This document shows positions 24,928 through 33,929 of a stretch of DNA of 64,000 nucleotides, piece after piece; position 1 is the first letter of the stretch; every line of letters begins with the position of its first letter. Below the pieces are notes generated by a model. It was not told the DNA's origin. It was given only the letters and a program-made list of their open reading frames with translations, and did no database searches. The DNA is taken from positions 496,001 through 560,000 of the forward strand of contig JADKDJ010000003.1 of assembly GCA_016718405.1 (NCBI GenBank), given 5' to 3'. This DNA is from Candidatus Rhodoferax odensensis (lineage in GTDB: Bacteria; Pseudomonadota; Gammaproteobacteria; Burkholderiales; Burkholderiaceae_C). A program made the position numbers and the translations under genes.

Positions 24928-25647
24928 ATGCGCCTGCTCCTGGTCGAAGATGACGTGATGGTGGCCAGCGGCATCAAGCTGGGCTTGACCGATGCCGGCT
25001 ACGCGGTGGATTGGGTCGGCAGCGCCGAGCGCGCCATTGAGGTCAGCCGCAGCGAAGTGTTTGACGTGGCGATCATCGACCTGGGTCTACCCAGCATGGA
25101 TGGCCTGGCGCTGACACAGCGCCTGCGCAAGGACGGTCACGCCATGCCGGTGATGATTCTCACTGCGCGCGACGCTCTGCATGACCGTGTCCAGGGACTG
25201 GATATGGGGGCGGACGACTATATGGTCAAGCCCTTCGAACTGCCGGAGCTGCTGGCGCGACTGCGCGCCCTGCTGCGACGCTCTCAGGCTGCCACTTCTT
25301 CGGTGTTGAGTTTTGGCCGCTTGGAGCTCGACACCGCCACGCGGCTGGCCTGCATCCGGTCCGGCGCCGATGCGCCGAGCTTGCCGCTTGAGCTGGGGCC
25401 GCGCGAATGGACCGTGATGGAGTACCTGCTGATCAACGCCCCCAAGCCGGCCAACAAGGACAAGCTATTGCAGGCACTCACGGGGTGGGACAAGGAAATC
25501 ACCCCCAACGCGGTCGAAGTCTACATTTCGCGCTTGCGTGGCAAGCTCGAACCTCATGGCATTGCCCTGCGCTCGATCCGGGGCTTTGGCTACCGGTTGG
25601 AGTTGACTGCCGCGCCTGAAGCGGATGGTCACGGCGCGGTGAGTTAG
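24928..25647 (+). CDS. Response regulator, OmpR/QseB-TctD type
   Basis: A 239-residue DNA-binding regulator. The receiver has acidic residues in LLVEDDV, phospho-acceptor Asp51 in IIDLGLPSMDG, the Thr in ILTARDA and Lys101 in VKPFELPELL. The OmpR-type winged helix follows (LGPREWTVMEYLL, then VYISRLRGKL and SIRGFGYRL). The ATG at 24928 starts the conserved MRLLLVEDD; the frame opens at 24880 but extra residues would come from the repeat. The kinase gene begins two bases after the stop, so the pair is co-translated. Confidence 0.92.
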   Translation: MRLLLVEDDVMVASGIKLGLTDAGYAVDWVGSAERAIEVSRSEVFDVAIIDLGLPSMDGLALTQRLRKDGHAMPVMILTARDALHDRVQGLDMGADDYMVKPFELPELLARLRALLRRSQAATSSVLSFGRLELDTATRLACIRSGADAPSLPLELGPREWTVMEYLLINAPKPANKDKLLQALTGWDKEITPNAVEVYISRLRGKLEPHGIALRSIRGFGYRLELTAAPEADGHGAVS

Positions 25648-25649
25648 TC

Positions 25650-27119
25650 ATGTGGCGCTCGCTGCCGAGCTCGGGCCTGCAGCGGCGCCTGCTGTTGATG
25701 CTGCTTACACCCTTGCTGGTGCTGGCGCTGATCAACACCTGGTTCGACTACCGTTTGGCCGACAGCGCTGCGCTGCAGCAGGACCGCACGCTGCTGAGCC
25801 TGTTGCCCTTGCTGGCCGACTCGATTGTGGCCAAGGGCAATCTCGAGGGTGATCCACCGCTGATGTTGACCGTTCCAGCCGTGCAGCAGTTCCTCAAGGA
25901 CCGGCCCGGCGCGTCGGCGTTCGGGGTCGTTGCGCTTGATGGCACGCTGCTGCTCGGAGACAGTTGGTTGGGCGGGTCGACGCCGGCCACCCCAGAGGCC
26001 GAGTTCGTCAGTGAGACCAGCCTCGGTGTCACCTACCGCATTGCGTCGCAGCGCATGCAGACCGGGGCCGGCGAGCTGGTGGTGCGCTTGGCCGACGGTT
26101 CGGACCCGCGCCAGCAGTGGGTGCGGTTGGTGCTGATCAAGGTGCTGGCACCCAATTTGGTGCTGATGGTGGCAGCCTTGTTCGCCGTCAATTGGGCGGT
26201 GCGGCTGGCCCTGCGACCTTTGCTGGACCTCAAAGAGGCGGTCGAGCGGCGTTCGCCGCGCGACCTTAGTGCCATTGACGTGCAGGCCTCGCCCGAGGAG
26301 GTACGTCCCTTGGTGGAGTCGCTCAATCGGTTGTTTCAACTGGTCAATGCGCAGGCCGAAAGCCAACGCCGCTTCATTGCCGATGCGGCGCACCAGCTGC
26401 GCACGCCGCTGGCGGGATTGCAGGCGCAGGTCGAGGCCTGGGCGCAAATGGCCATGGCCAGCAGCGCCGCGCCAGCGCCCAGCCGTTCCGGTGGCGCCCA
26501 GGCACAAGCCTCTGACGCCGTGCGTGTACCCAGTGCCCAGATTTACAAGCTGCGCGACGCGACCCGGCGCACCTCGCAACTGGCCAACCAGTTGTTGGCG
26601 CTGTCGCGCGCCGATGCACGCAACATCGACGCGCAGCCGCTGCAGCGGGTCGACCTCAAGGATCTGTGCGAAACCATGCTGGAGGCGCATCTGGATGCCG
26701 CCAGTGCCAAGCAGATTGACCTTGGGCTGGACACGCAGCCGGTGCACGTGTCGGGCCATGAGTGGCTGTTGCGCGAGCTGCTGAGTAACCTGGTCAACAA
26801 CGCCATCAAGTACACACCGCAACACAGCACGGTCACCTTGCGCTGTGGTATGGCCGCCGTTAGCGCCCAGGTGTCCGCGCCACGGCTGGCGTTTCTGGAA
26901 GTGGAGGACGACGGTCCGGGGGTTCCCGCACCTGAGCGCGAGCGCATTCTGGAGCGCTTCTACCGGGCGTCGGGCACCGTTGGCGAAGGCAATGGGCTGG
27001 GCCTGGCCATTGCCGACGAAATTGCCCGCGTACACCATGCCAAACTGCTGGTGAGCGACGGCGCCAAGGGGCGCGGCTTGCGCGTGACCCTGCAGTTCCC
27101 GGCGGCGGACTCCGCATAA
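25650..27119 (+). CDS. Sensor histidine kinase, TctE type
   Basis: A 489-residue inner-membrane kinase. The first helix is about 12-30, a periplasmic 2CSK_N-like sensor covers 35-155, and the second helix is about 162-182. The H-box IADAAHQLRTPLAG has His248. An Ala/Ser/Gln-rich insertion of about 40 residues interrupts the dimerisation region (about 270-305). N-box NLVNNAIKYT, G1 EDDGPGV and G2 GNGLGLAIA are intact. It is the partner of the regulator just upstream. The window has a second TctE-type pair at 3087-5197. Confidence 0.91.
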   Translation: MWRSLPSSGLQRRLLLMLLTPLLVLALINTWFDYRLADSAALQQDRTLLSLLPLLADSIVAKGNLEGDPPLMLTVPAVQQFLKDRPGASAFGVVALDGTLLLGDSWLGGSTPATPEAEFVSETSLGVTYRIASQRMQTGAGELVVRLADGSDPRQQWVRLVLIKVLAPNLVLMVAALFAVNWAVRLALRPLLDLKEAVERRSPRDLSAIDVQASPEEVRPLVESLNRLFQLVNAQAESQRRFIADAAHQLRTPLAGLQAQVEAWAQMAMASSAAPAPSRSGGAQAQASDAVRVPSAQIYKLRDATRRTSQLANQLLALSRADARNIDAQPLQRVDLKDLCETMLEAHLDAASAKQIDLGLDTQPVHVSGHEWLLRELLSNLVNNAIKYTPQHSTVTLRCGMAAVSAQVSAPRLAFLEVEDDGPGVPAPERERILERFYRASGTVGEGNGLGLAIADEIARVHHAKLLVSDGAKGRGLRVTLQFPAADSA

Positions 27120-27168
27120 ACCCTTGGTGGGGCTGTGCGAGAATTTGGCGACCACAACGCCCTGCATC

Positions 27169-27837
27169 ATGTCCGACCTTGTCCAAATCCCCGTCCAGGC
27201 CGCCACCGACAGCAAGACAGACGCACCGGTGCGAAAACGTCCCAAACCCGGCGAGCGGCGGGTGCAGATTTTGCAGACGCTGGCCGCCATGTTGGAGCAG
27301 CCGGGCGCTGAGCGGGTCACCACCGCCGCCCTGGCCGCGCGGCTTGATGTCAGCGAAGCGGCTCTGTACCGCCACTTTGCCAGCAAGGCGCAGATGTTCG
27401 AGGGGCTGATCGAGTTCATCGAGCAAACCGTGTTCTCGCTGATCAATCAGATTGCCGAGCGCGAAAACGCCGCTGCGAGCACGGAGCCCGGTGCCGGCGC
27501 GCGCCAGGTGGCCCGCATGGTCACCATGCTGATGCAGTTCGCGGAGAAGAACCCCGGTATGACGCGCGTCATGGTCGGTGATGCGTTGGTGTTCGAGAAC
27601 GAGCGTTTGCAGCAGCGCATGAACCAGTTCTTTGACAAGATCGAATCCACCTTCCGCCAGTGCCTGCGCCCCGACTCAGGCGCCAGCGGCTCAGCCACCC
27701 CCAGTGTCGATGCCCAGGTGCGCGCCTCGGCTTTGACTGCCCTGGTGGTGGGTCGCCTGCAGCGCTATGCGCGCTCGGGCTTCAAGCGCCTGCCCTCGGA
27801 GCATCTCGACGCCAGCCTGGCCCTGCTGCTGGGCTGA
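27169..27837 (+). CDS. slmA: Nucleoid occlusion factor SlmA, TetR family
   Basis: SlmA binds DNA sites across the chromosome and blocks FtsZ ring assembly over the nucleoid. The 222-residue protein has a TetR helix-turn-helix (RVTTAALAARLDVSEAALYRHFASKAQMFEGLIEF split over residues 45-80). A helical C-terminal domain with NPGMTRVMVGDALVFENERLQ is typical of SlmA. The start MSDLVQ at 27169 is used rather than an upstream in-frame GTG. It comes after argB and the two-component genes. A REP-like palindrome lies 20 bases after the stop. Confidence 0.88.
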   Translation: MSDLVQIPVQAATDSKTDAPVRKRPKPGERRVQILQTLAAMLEQPGAERVTTAALAARLDVSEAALYRHFASKAQMFEGLIEFIEQTVFSLINQIAERENAAASTEPGAGARQVARMVTMLMQFAEKNPGMTRVMVGDALVFENERLQQRMNQFFDKIESTFRQCLRPDSGASGSATPSVDAQVRASALTALVVGRLQRYARSGFKRLPSEHLDASLALLLG

Positions 27838-27856
27838 TTCGCACTGGCCAGATTGG

Positions 27857-27898
27857 TTGAGGACAGAGCTTCGCAGCGGTCTGTCCGCAAGGTCTTAG
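27857..27898. repeat. REP-like imperfect palindrome, copy A
   Basis: Arms GGACAGA and TCTGTCC flank a short GC-rich loop, with TTGA and GCAA at the outer edges. It closely matches the reverse complement of 34052-34090 and less closely 7257-7288. It lies between the convergent slmA and sdaA genes, where a bidirectional terminator would be expected. Confidence 0.6.
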
Positions 27899-27902
27899 AA
27901 GT

Positions 27903-29303
27903 TCAGCACTCGACGATATTCACCGCCAGGCCGCCGCGAGAAGTTTCCTTGTATTTGGTTTTCATGTCGGCGCCAGTTTCGCGCATGGTCTTGATCACGT
28001 TGTCCAGCGACACCACGTGTTGACCGTCGCCCTGCATGGCCATGCGTGCGGCGTTGAGGGCCTTCACCGCGCCCATGGCGTTGCGTTCGATGCAGGGCAC
28101 CTGCACCAGGCCGCCGATGGGGTCGCAGGTCAGGCCCAGGTTGTGCTCCATGCCAATCTCGGCGGCGTTCTCCACCTGCGCCGGGCTGCCGCCCATCACC
28201 GCCGCCAGCCCACCTGCCGCCATCGAGCATGCCACGCCCACCTCGCCCTGGCAGCCGACCTCGGCGCCGCTGATGGAGGCGTTGAGTTTGTACAGGATGC
28301 CGATGGCCGCCGCGCTCATCAGGAAGTCGATCACGCCCGCTTCGTTGTTGGCCGCGTCGCCGCCATGCTTGGCGTTGCCCACAAAGCGGTCGTAGTAGTG
28401 CAGCACCGCCGGAATCACCCCCGCCGCGCCGTTGGTGGGCGCGGTCACCACCCGCCCGCCGCTGGCGTTTTCTTCGTTGACGGCAAAGGCGTAGACGTTG
28501 ACCCAGTCCAACACCGACAACGGGTCAGCCAAGGCGCGCTCGGCACGCTCGCGCAGTTGCGTTGCCAGTATCGGCGCGCGCCGTTGTACCTTGAAAGGCC
28601 CCGGCAATGCGCCCTCGCGGCTGAGGCCGCGCTGCACGCATTCGCGCATCACGCGCCAGATGCCCAGCAGGCCAGCGCGGATGTCCTCGTCGCTGCGCCA
28701 GGTACGCTCGTTGGCCCACATCACCTGGCTGATCGACAGGCCTTGCGCCTGGCAGATGGCCAATAGTTGATCGCCGGTGGTAAAGGGGTAGGGCACCTTG
28801 CGGTACTCGGTCAGCACCGCTTCGTTGCTGGCACCGGCGGTAACCACAAAGCCGCCTCCTACGCTCAGGTACTTGGCTTCCTTCAGCAATTGACCGCTGG
28901 CGTCGAGCGCGCTGAACTTCATGCCGTTGGGGTGCTCGGCCATGGCCTCGCGGCGGTACATCAGCACGTGTTCGCGTTCCACAAAACGCAGCGCGGGTCC
29001 GTTTTGCAGGGTGAGCCGCTGCGTGGCGCGGATGTGCGCAATCAGGCCCGGCACCGCGTCCACGTCAACCGTATCGGGCGCCAGCCCCATCAGGCCCAGC
29101 ATCACAGCCGTGTCCGAGCCGTGGCCCTTGCCGGTGGCGCCCAGCGAGCCATACAGCTCGGCCTTGACGCTGGCGGTGTGCACCAGCACGCCGTCGCGCT
29201 CCAGCGCGTGCACAAACATACGCGCCTCTCGCATCGGGCCCACGGTGTGGGAACTGCTCGGCCCGATGCCGATCTTGAAGAGGTCGAACACGCTGATGGC
29301 CAT
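27903..29303 (-). CDS. sdaA: L-serine ammonia-lyase, iron-sulfur dependent
   Basis: The enzyme deaminates L-serine to pyruvate and ammonia using a 4Fe-4S cluster. The 466 residues match the single-chain form. The beta domain begins SVFDLFKIGIGPSSSHT near residue 3. The alpha domain has cluster Cys candidates in AEVGCQGEVGVACSMAAG and CDPIGGLVQVPC. NEENASGGRVVTAPTNGAAG is also typical. It is convergent with slmA and divergent from the MBL gene at 29385. Confidence 0.95.
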   Translation of the reverse strand: MAISVFDLFKIGIGPSSSHTVGPMREARMFVHALERDGVLVHTASVKAELYGSLGATGKGHGSDTAVMLGLMGLAPDTVDVDAVPGLIAHIRATQRLTLQNGPALRFVEREHVLMYRREAMAEHPNGMKFSALDASGQLLKEAKYLSVGGGFVVTAGASNEAVLTEYRKVPYPFTTGDQLLAICQAQGLSISQVMWANERTWRSDEDIRAGLLGIWRVMRECVQRGLSREGALPGPFKVQRRAPILATQLRERAERALADPLSVLDWVNVYAFAVNEENASGGRVVTAPTNGAAGVIPAVLHYYDRFVGNAKHGGDAANNEAGVIDFLMSAAAIGILYKLNASISGAEVGCQGEVGVACSMAAGGLAAVMGGSPAQVENAAEIGMEHNLGLTCDPIGGLVQVPCIERNAMGAVKALNAARMAMQGDGQHVVSLDNVIKTMRETGADMKTKYKETSRGGLAVNIVEC

Positions 29304-29384
29304 CGGGCGATCTTATTGCGTCAGTGGCGCTGGGGTATTGTTTTTTGATTAGCATCAGAAACTCTTATGTCCCTGGAGTCCGCC

Positions 29385-30371
29385 ATGTCTCAACCATCCG
29401 CGCAAAAGGCCTTTGCTTCGCAAGCCGATCTGGCCGAGCGCAAGATCACCTTCGAGCAGCTCAGCGCCCACTGCTGGGCCTACACCGCCGAGGGCGACCC
29501 CAACTCGGGCGTGATCATTGGCGACAAGGCCGTGCTGGTAAGTGATGCCACCGCCACCCCGGCCATGGCGCAAGACCTGATTGCGCGCATCCGCGCGCTG
29601 ACCGACAAGCCCATCCGATACGTGCTGCTGACCCACTACCACGCAGTGCGTGTACTCGGAGCCAGCGCCTTTGTTGCTGAAGGTGCTACTGAAATCATAG
29701 CTAGCGAGGGCACGTTGGAGCTTATCCACGAGCGCGGCGCGCAGGACATGCAAAGCGAGATGGAGCGCTTTCCGCGCCTGTTCCGGGGCGCCGAGTCGGT
29801 GCCCGGTCTGACCTGGCCCACACTGGTGGTGGGTGGTGGCACGCAGGGCCGCATCACGCTCGACCTGGGGGGCGTGAAGGTGCAGATCTGGCACCCCGGC
29901 CCCGGCCATACCCGGGGTGACACCATTGCCTGGGTGGCGCAAGAAGGTGTGTTGTTCTCGGGCGATCTGGTCGAGTTCGAGGCGGGCGTCTACACCGGCG
30001 ATGCGCAGTTGGAGGAGTGGCCCGCCACGCTGCAGGCGCTGCGCGCGTTGGACGCCGAATTTTTGGTGCCTGGCCGCGGCGCGGCCATGAAGGGCAAAGC
30101 CGATGTGAACCGCGCGTTGGACTACACCCGTCTGTGGGTGCAAACACTCTACCGCTGCGGCCAGGAGGCGGTGGCCAAGGGGCTGGACCTGAAGGCCGCC
30201 ATGGCACACACCCGTGCTGCGATGGACCCCATCTTTGGCCACGTGTTCATCTACGAACACTGCCTGCCGTTTGACGTGAGCCGCGCCTTTGATGAAGCCA
30301 GCGGCATCAAGAACCCGCGCATCTGGACCGCACAGCGGGACAAGGAGATGTGGGCGGCGATGCAGAGTTGA
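29385..30371 (+). CDS. MBL-fold protein with a degenerate metal motif
   Basis: A 328-residue metallo-beta-lactamase-fold protein with no signal peptide. The first metal motif reads THYHAVRVLGA: the two His of HxH are kept, but the Asp-His of the usual HxHxDH is missing. The later ligands look present (GPGHTRGDT and FSGDLVEF). This subfamily may bind one metal or act differently; I believe related sequences with this change exist in Burkholderiales. The ATG at 29385 is chosen because GGAG lies eight bases upstream; another ATG is at 29367. Bases 29684-29705 resemble a dispersed in-gene repeat. Confidence 0.82.
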   Translation: MSQPSAQKAFASQADLAERKITFEQLSAHCWAYTAEGDPNSGVIIGDKAVLVSDATATPAMAQDLIARIRALTDKPIRYVLLTHYHAVRVLGASAFVAEGATEIIASEGTLELIHERGAQDMQSEMERFPRLFRGAESVPGLTWPTLVVGGGTQGRITLDLGGVKVQIWHPGPGHTRGDTIAWVAQEGVLFSGDLVEFEAGVYTGDAQLEEWPATLQALRALDAEFLVPGRGAAMKGKADVNRALDYTRLWVQTLYRCGQEAVAKGLDLKAAMAHTRAAMDPIFGHVFIYEHCLPFDVSRAFDEASGIKNPRIWTAQRDKEMWAAMQS

Positions 30372-30395
30372 GACAAGCGCTGGACGCGCCATACG

Positions 30396-31286
30396 TCAGC
30401 GCGGCGTCGGCAGCAACGCGCGCAGGTCGTCCTCGTAGCCCTTCAGGACGGTGATGGCGCGCCGTCGCTGCGTGGCCGTGGTGCTGTTGTGCAGTTCAGC
30501 CATGGCGCGGCAGCTGTCCTGCAAGTCGGCTTCGAACCGGGCCCGCGTGGTTGGGTCGGGTGAGCGCAGCGCGCGCTCAATGACCTCGCGCACGGCAGCC
30601 GCCGCGCCGGCTTCGGGGTTGGCAGAGGCCAGCAGCTGGCGCAAGCTCAGCAGGGCTTCCTGTTGGCGCCGCTGCGTCTCTTGATAACGCAGGTTCGGGT
30701 CGAAGCGCGATTTCGCCACATTGTCGCGAATCACCGCCAACTGTCGCTCTTCAAGCGTGCCATAAAACGACTCATAACGCTCCACGGTCTGGCTGAAGCG
30801 GTGTTCGCGGCGTTGTTGCGGCGTTGCGTCGAGCCACTTCTCCCGCCAGGCGGCGTTGCGCTTTTCCAGTTGCCGCTGGATGTGTTCAATCTGGGGCGGC
30901 TTGACCGTCGGCACCAGCGCCGCGATACCCGGCTCGGCGTGGGTCAGCAGTGCGCGCAGTCGTTCGCGGGCGGCATCCCATTGCACACACGCCTGCTGCG
31001 GTGTGACGTCTGCCCCAGCAACGGCTTGCAGGTCTTGCAGCAGCTTGATGTAGGCGGGTAGTTCGTGTCGCGCGTGCCAGGCATGCAGTGTGTCTAGCGC
31101 GGCGCGGGCCTTGACGGACTGGCTTTCATCAAAGTCCACATAACCGTCAAGCCACCAGTACAGCAGACTGGGCGCATTGCCGTAGCCGATGCGCACTGCG
31201 CTGCAGGCCCCCAGCACCAGGGGCACCAGCAGCGCGCAGATAATACGAAGCAAGCGACTGAAGGAGGATGTTTTGGAGCAGAACAT
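30396..31286 (-). CDS. DUF6279-like lipoprotein
   Basis: A 296-residue predicted lipoprotein. The signal is MFCSKTSSFSRLLRIICALLVPLVLGACS with the lipobox Cys near residue 28. The mature start SAVRIGYGNAPSLLYWWLDGYVDF is what I recall for DUF6279. The rest is helical with many Arg and Gln residues (LEKRNAAWREKWL, RRQQEALLSLRQLL) and may be coiled coil. No function is known. The ATG at 31286 overlaps an in-frame ATG of the divergent glmU on the other strand, so the two share a very small promoter region. Confidence 0.75.
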   Translation of the reverse strand: MFCSKTSSFSRLLRIICALLVPLVLGACSAVRIGYGNAPSLLYWWLDGYVDFDESQSVKARAALDTLHAWHARHELPAYIKLLQDLQAVAGADVTPQQACVQWDAARERLRALLTHAEPGIAALVPTVKPPQIEHIQRQLEKRNAAWREKWLDATPQQRREHRFSQTVERYESFYGTLEERQLAVIRDNVAKSRFDPNLRYQETQRRQQEALLSLRQLLASANPEAGAAAAVREVIERALRSPDPTTRARFEADLQDSCRAMAELHNSTTATQRRRAITVLKGYEDDLRALLPTPR

Positions 31287-31317
31287 GACGCAAGATTCAA
31301 TCAACGGCGGCACCAAC

Positions 31318-32711
31318 ATGACACATGCCGTGGACGTGGTGATCATGGCCGCCGGCAAAGGCACGCGCATGAAAAGCCGCCTGCCCAAAGTGTTGCATCT
31401 TTTGGCTGGTCGTGCCTTGGTGCAGCATGTACTCGACACGGCAACGCAGTTGTCCGCGCGCCGGGTGGTCGTCATTACCGGCCATGGTGCTATGGAAGTG
31501 GAAGCAGCTTTATCAGCGCCTGCAAGCGTTTCAGCCGGATTTGACCTGAAGTTCGTGCGTCAGGAACCGCAACTGGGTACGGGCCATGCGGTGCAGCAAG
31601 CGGTGCCGGTTTTGCCCGACGACGGTTTGGTGGTGGTGCTCTCCGGCGACGTGCCGTTGACCGCCGCCGACACCTTGCACCACCTGATTGCGGCGTGCAG
31701 TGGCGACAAGTTGGCCCTGTTGACGATTGATTTTGCCGACCCCACGGGTTATGGCCGCATCGTGCGCCAGGGCGAGGCGGTGCGGGCCATTGTCGAGCAC
31801 AAGGATGCCAGCGCCGAGCAACGCACCATCCGCGAGGTCTATAGCGGCATCATGGCGCTGCCCGCCGCGCGCCTGAAATCCTGGCTGGCGCGCCTGGACA
31901 ACCACAATGTACAAGGCGAGTACTACCTGACAGATATCGTCAAATTCGCCGTGGCCGATGGCGTGGGCGTGGTGGCGCACAAGATCAGTGACCCGGTGCA
32001 GGTGGCCGGCGTCAACAGTCCGGTGCAACTGGCCGAGCTGGAGCGCGCCTTTCAAATGCGGCAGGCGCGCAGCCTCATGGAGCAGGGTGTGCGCCTGGCC
32101 GATCCGGCGCGCTTCGATGTGCGCGGCACCTTGCGCTGTGGGCAGGACGTGTCGATTGACGTCAACTGCGTGTTCGAGGGCCAGGTGTCCTGGGCGACGG
32201 CGTGCGCATCGGCGCCAACTGCGTCATTGCCAACGCCAGCATCGCGGCCAACGCGGTGATTCATTCCTTTACCCACATCGATGGCGAAAAGGCTGGCGTG
32301 AGTGTGGGCGAGGGCGCGCTGGTCGGGCCATTTGCCCGCCTGCGCCCCGGCGCCAACCTGGGCGCAGAGGTGCATATCGGCAATTTTGTGGAGGTCAAAA
32401 ACTCCACCCTGGCCAAGGGCGCCAAGGCCAACCACCTGGCCTACCTGGGCGACGCCACGGTGGGGGAGCGCGTCAACTATGGCGCGGGCAGCATCACCGC
32501 CAATTACGACGGCGCCTTCAAGCACCGCACGGTGATCGAGGCCGACGTGCATGTGGGAAGCAACTGTGTGCTGGTGGCGCCACTGACCCTTGGCGCGGGC
32601 GGCACGGTGGGCGGTGGCTCCACCATCACCAAAGACACGCCCGCTGGCGCTCTGAGCGTGGCGCGTGGCAAACAGGTGAGCATTGCCAACTGGCAGCGCC
32701 CCCGCAAATGA
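31318..32711 (+). pseudogene. glmU: Bifunctional GlmU, interrupted by a one-base deletion
   Basis: GlmU acetylates GlcN-1-P and then makes UDP-GlcNAc, the precursor of peptidoglycan and LPS. The N-terminal uridylyltransferase is complete (VDVVIMAAGKGTRMKS, then QEPQLGTGHAVQQA and VLSGDVPL). After VNCVFEGQV the frame breaks at about 32184-32188. Adding one base restores VLGDGVRIGANCVIANASI and joins the left-handed beta-helix acetyltransferase part (GPFARLRPGANLG, YLGDATVGERVNYGAG, TANYDG). Repaired length is about 464 residues, normal for GlmU. Because glmU is normally essential, a sequencing error is the simplest reading. An alternative start at 31285 has GGAG upstream. Confidence 0.9.
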
Positions 32712-33454
32712 GCGACGAGCTCGACGCGCTGCGCCAGGAAAACGCCCGCTTGCAGCAGGCACTGGCACATGCGCACCTGGAGCTGGAAGATTTCACCTAT
32801 TCCGTCTCGCACGATCTGCGCGCTTCATTGCGGCATGTGACGGCCTACCTGCAGATCATTGACGAGGATGCAGGCGATCTACTGGACGCGGCCAGCCGCG
32901 CGCACCTGGGCACAGCGGCCGAGGCGGCGCGGCACATGGGCCGCCTGATTGACGGCCTGATGGAGTTGTCTCGCCTGGGCCGGGTCGCGCTGCATCCGGC
33001 GGCGGTGGGTCTGGCCAATCTGGTGGCCGAGGCGCAGCAGGTGCTGGCGCCTGAGGTGGCCAAGCAGCCCGTGCAGTGGCGCATTGCGCCCGACTTGCCC
33101 ACGGTGTGGGGCGACGCGGCCATGCTGCGCCAGGCACTGGTGCAAGTGCTTGGCAATGCGCTCAAGTTCAGTGCCCAGCCTGGCCCGGCCATCGTCGAGA
33201 TTGGCTGGCAACCCGGCAGCGCCGGGCAGTGCGAGCTGTGGGTGCGCGACCAGGGTGTGGGGTTCCCGCCGGAACAGGCCGGCAAGCTGTTTCGGGCCTT
33301 CAGCCGGTTGCACCGTGCGGCCGAGTTTCCCGGCATTGGCATGGGCCTGGCCTTGGCCCGCAAAATCGTCGAGCGTCATGGCGGCAGCATCAGTGCCAGC
33401 GCGCAACCAGGCGCAGGCTGCTGTGTGCGCCTTAGCCTGCCGCTGGCGCGCTGA
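32708..33454 (+). CDS. Cytoplasmic sensor-less histidine kinase
   Basis: A 248-residue kinase with only a short N-terminal coiled coil (QENARLQQALAHAHLELED) before the phospho-acceptor helix SVSHDLRASLRHV. The residue after RA is Ser instead of the usual Pro. N-box (VLGNALKFS), G1 (VRDQGVGF) and G2 (GIGMGLALARKI) are present, so it should bind ATP. There is no membrane or sensor domain, so it may take signals from a partner; phytochrome-type kinases have a similar core. The ATG overlaps the glmU stop (ATGA), implying coupled translation. The 3' end overlaps the convergent Lrp gene by 23 bases. Confidence 0.83.
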   Translation: MSDELDALRQENARLQQALAHAHLELEDFTYSVSHDLRASLRHVTAYLQIIDEDAGDLLDAASRAHLGTAAEAARHMGRLIDGLMELSRLGRVALHPAAVGLANLVAEAQQVLAPEVAKQPVQWRIAPDLPTVWGDAAMLRQALVQVLGNALKFSAQPGPAIVEIGWQPGSAGQCELWVRDQGVGFPPEQAGKLFRAFSRLHRAAEFPGIGMGLALARKIVERHGGSISASAQPGAGCCVRLSLPLAR

Positions 33455-33929
33455 GCGCCAACGCCGCCCCAAACTTGCTGCGCCGCACGCTGAAGTAGGC
33501 CTTGACGTTGCGTACGTTGGCATCGCTGGTGAACAGCCGTTGCGCCAGCGCCAGGTAGTCGGGCATTTGGCGCGTGTGCACCACCAGCACGAAGTCCGGA
33601 CCCGGTGACACGCGGTAGCACTGTTGCACCGCCGCGTCCGCCGCCACGCGCCGCTCAAACCCTTCCAGCGCCAGGTTGTCCTGACGGTCCAGGGTGATTT
33701 CCACAATCGCAGCCAGGCCGTGGCCGATCAAGGGCGCCAGCCGCTCGCCGTTGAGCACCGCGATCTGCCGCTCGATCAGGCCGGCATCGCGCAGGCGTTT
33801 GACCCGGCGCAGGCAAGTCGGGGCTGAGGTGTTGACCAGCTTGGCCAGCGCCTGGTTGCTTGCGGAGGCGTCATGTTGCAGGGCGTCAAGAATCCGGATG
33901 TCTACCGCGTCAATCGTGATTTGTTCCAT
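33432..33929 (-). CDS. Lrp/AsnC-family transcriptional regulator
   Basis: A 165-residue regulator. The N-terminal winged helix-turn-helix is IRILDALQHDASASNQALAK with LVNTSAPTCLRRVKRL as recognition region. The C-terminal RAM ligand domain includes GRUE-like VQQCYRVSPGPDFVLVVHT. Such proteins control amino acid metabolism and often their own gene. It is divergent from glmS with about 175 bases between them; that gap contains a REP-like palindrome and probably both promoters. Confidence 0.9.
   Translation of the reverse strand: MEQITIDAVDIRILDALQHDASASNQALAKLVNTSAPTCLRRVKRLRDAGLIERQIAVLNGERLAPLIGHGLAAIVEITLDRQDNLALEGFERRVAADAAVQQCYRVSPGPDFVLVVHTRQMPDYLALAQRLFTSDANVRNVKAYFSVRRSKFGAALALSAPAAG

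Noticed and set aside
31958..32707. Upstream extension of the kinase frame through glmU
   Set aside because: Shadow of glmU with Arg/Cys/Gly-rich sequence; the kinase starts at 32708.
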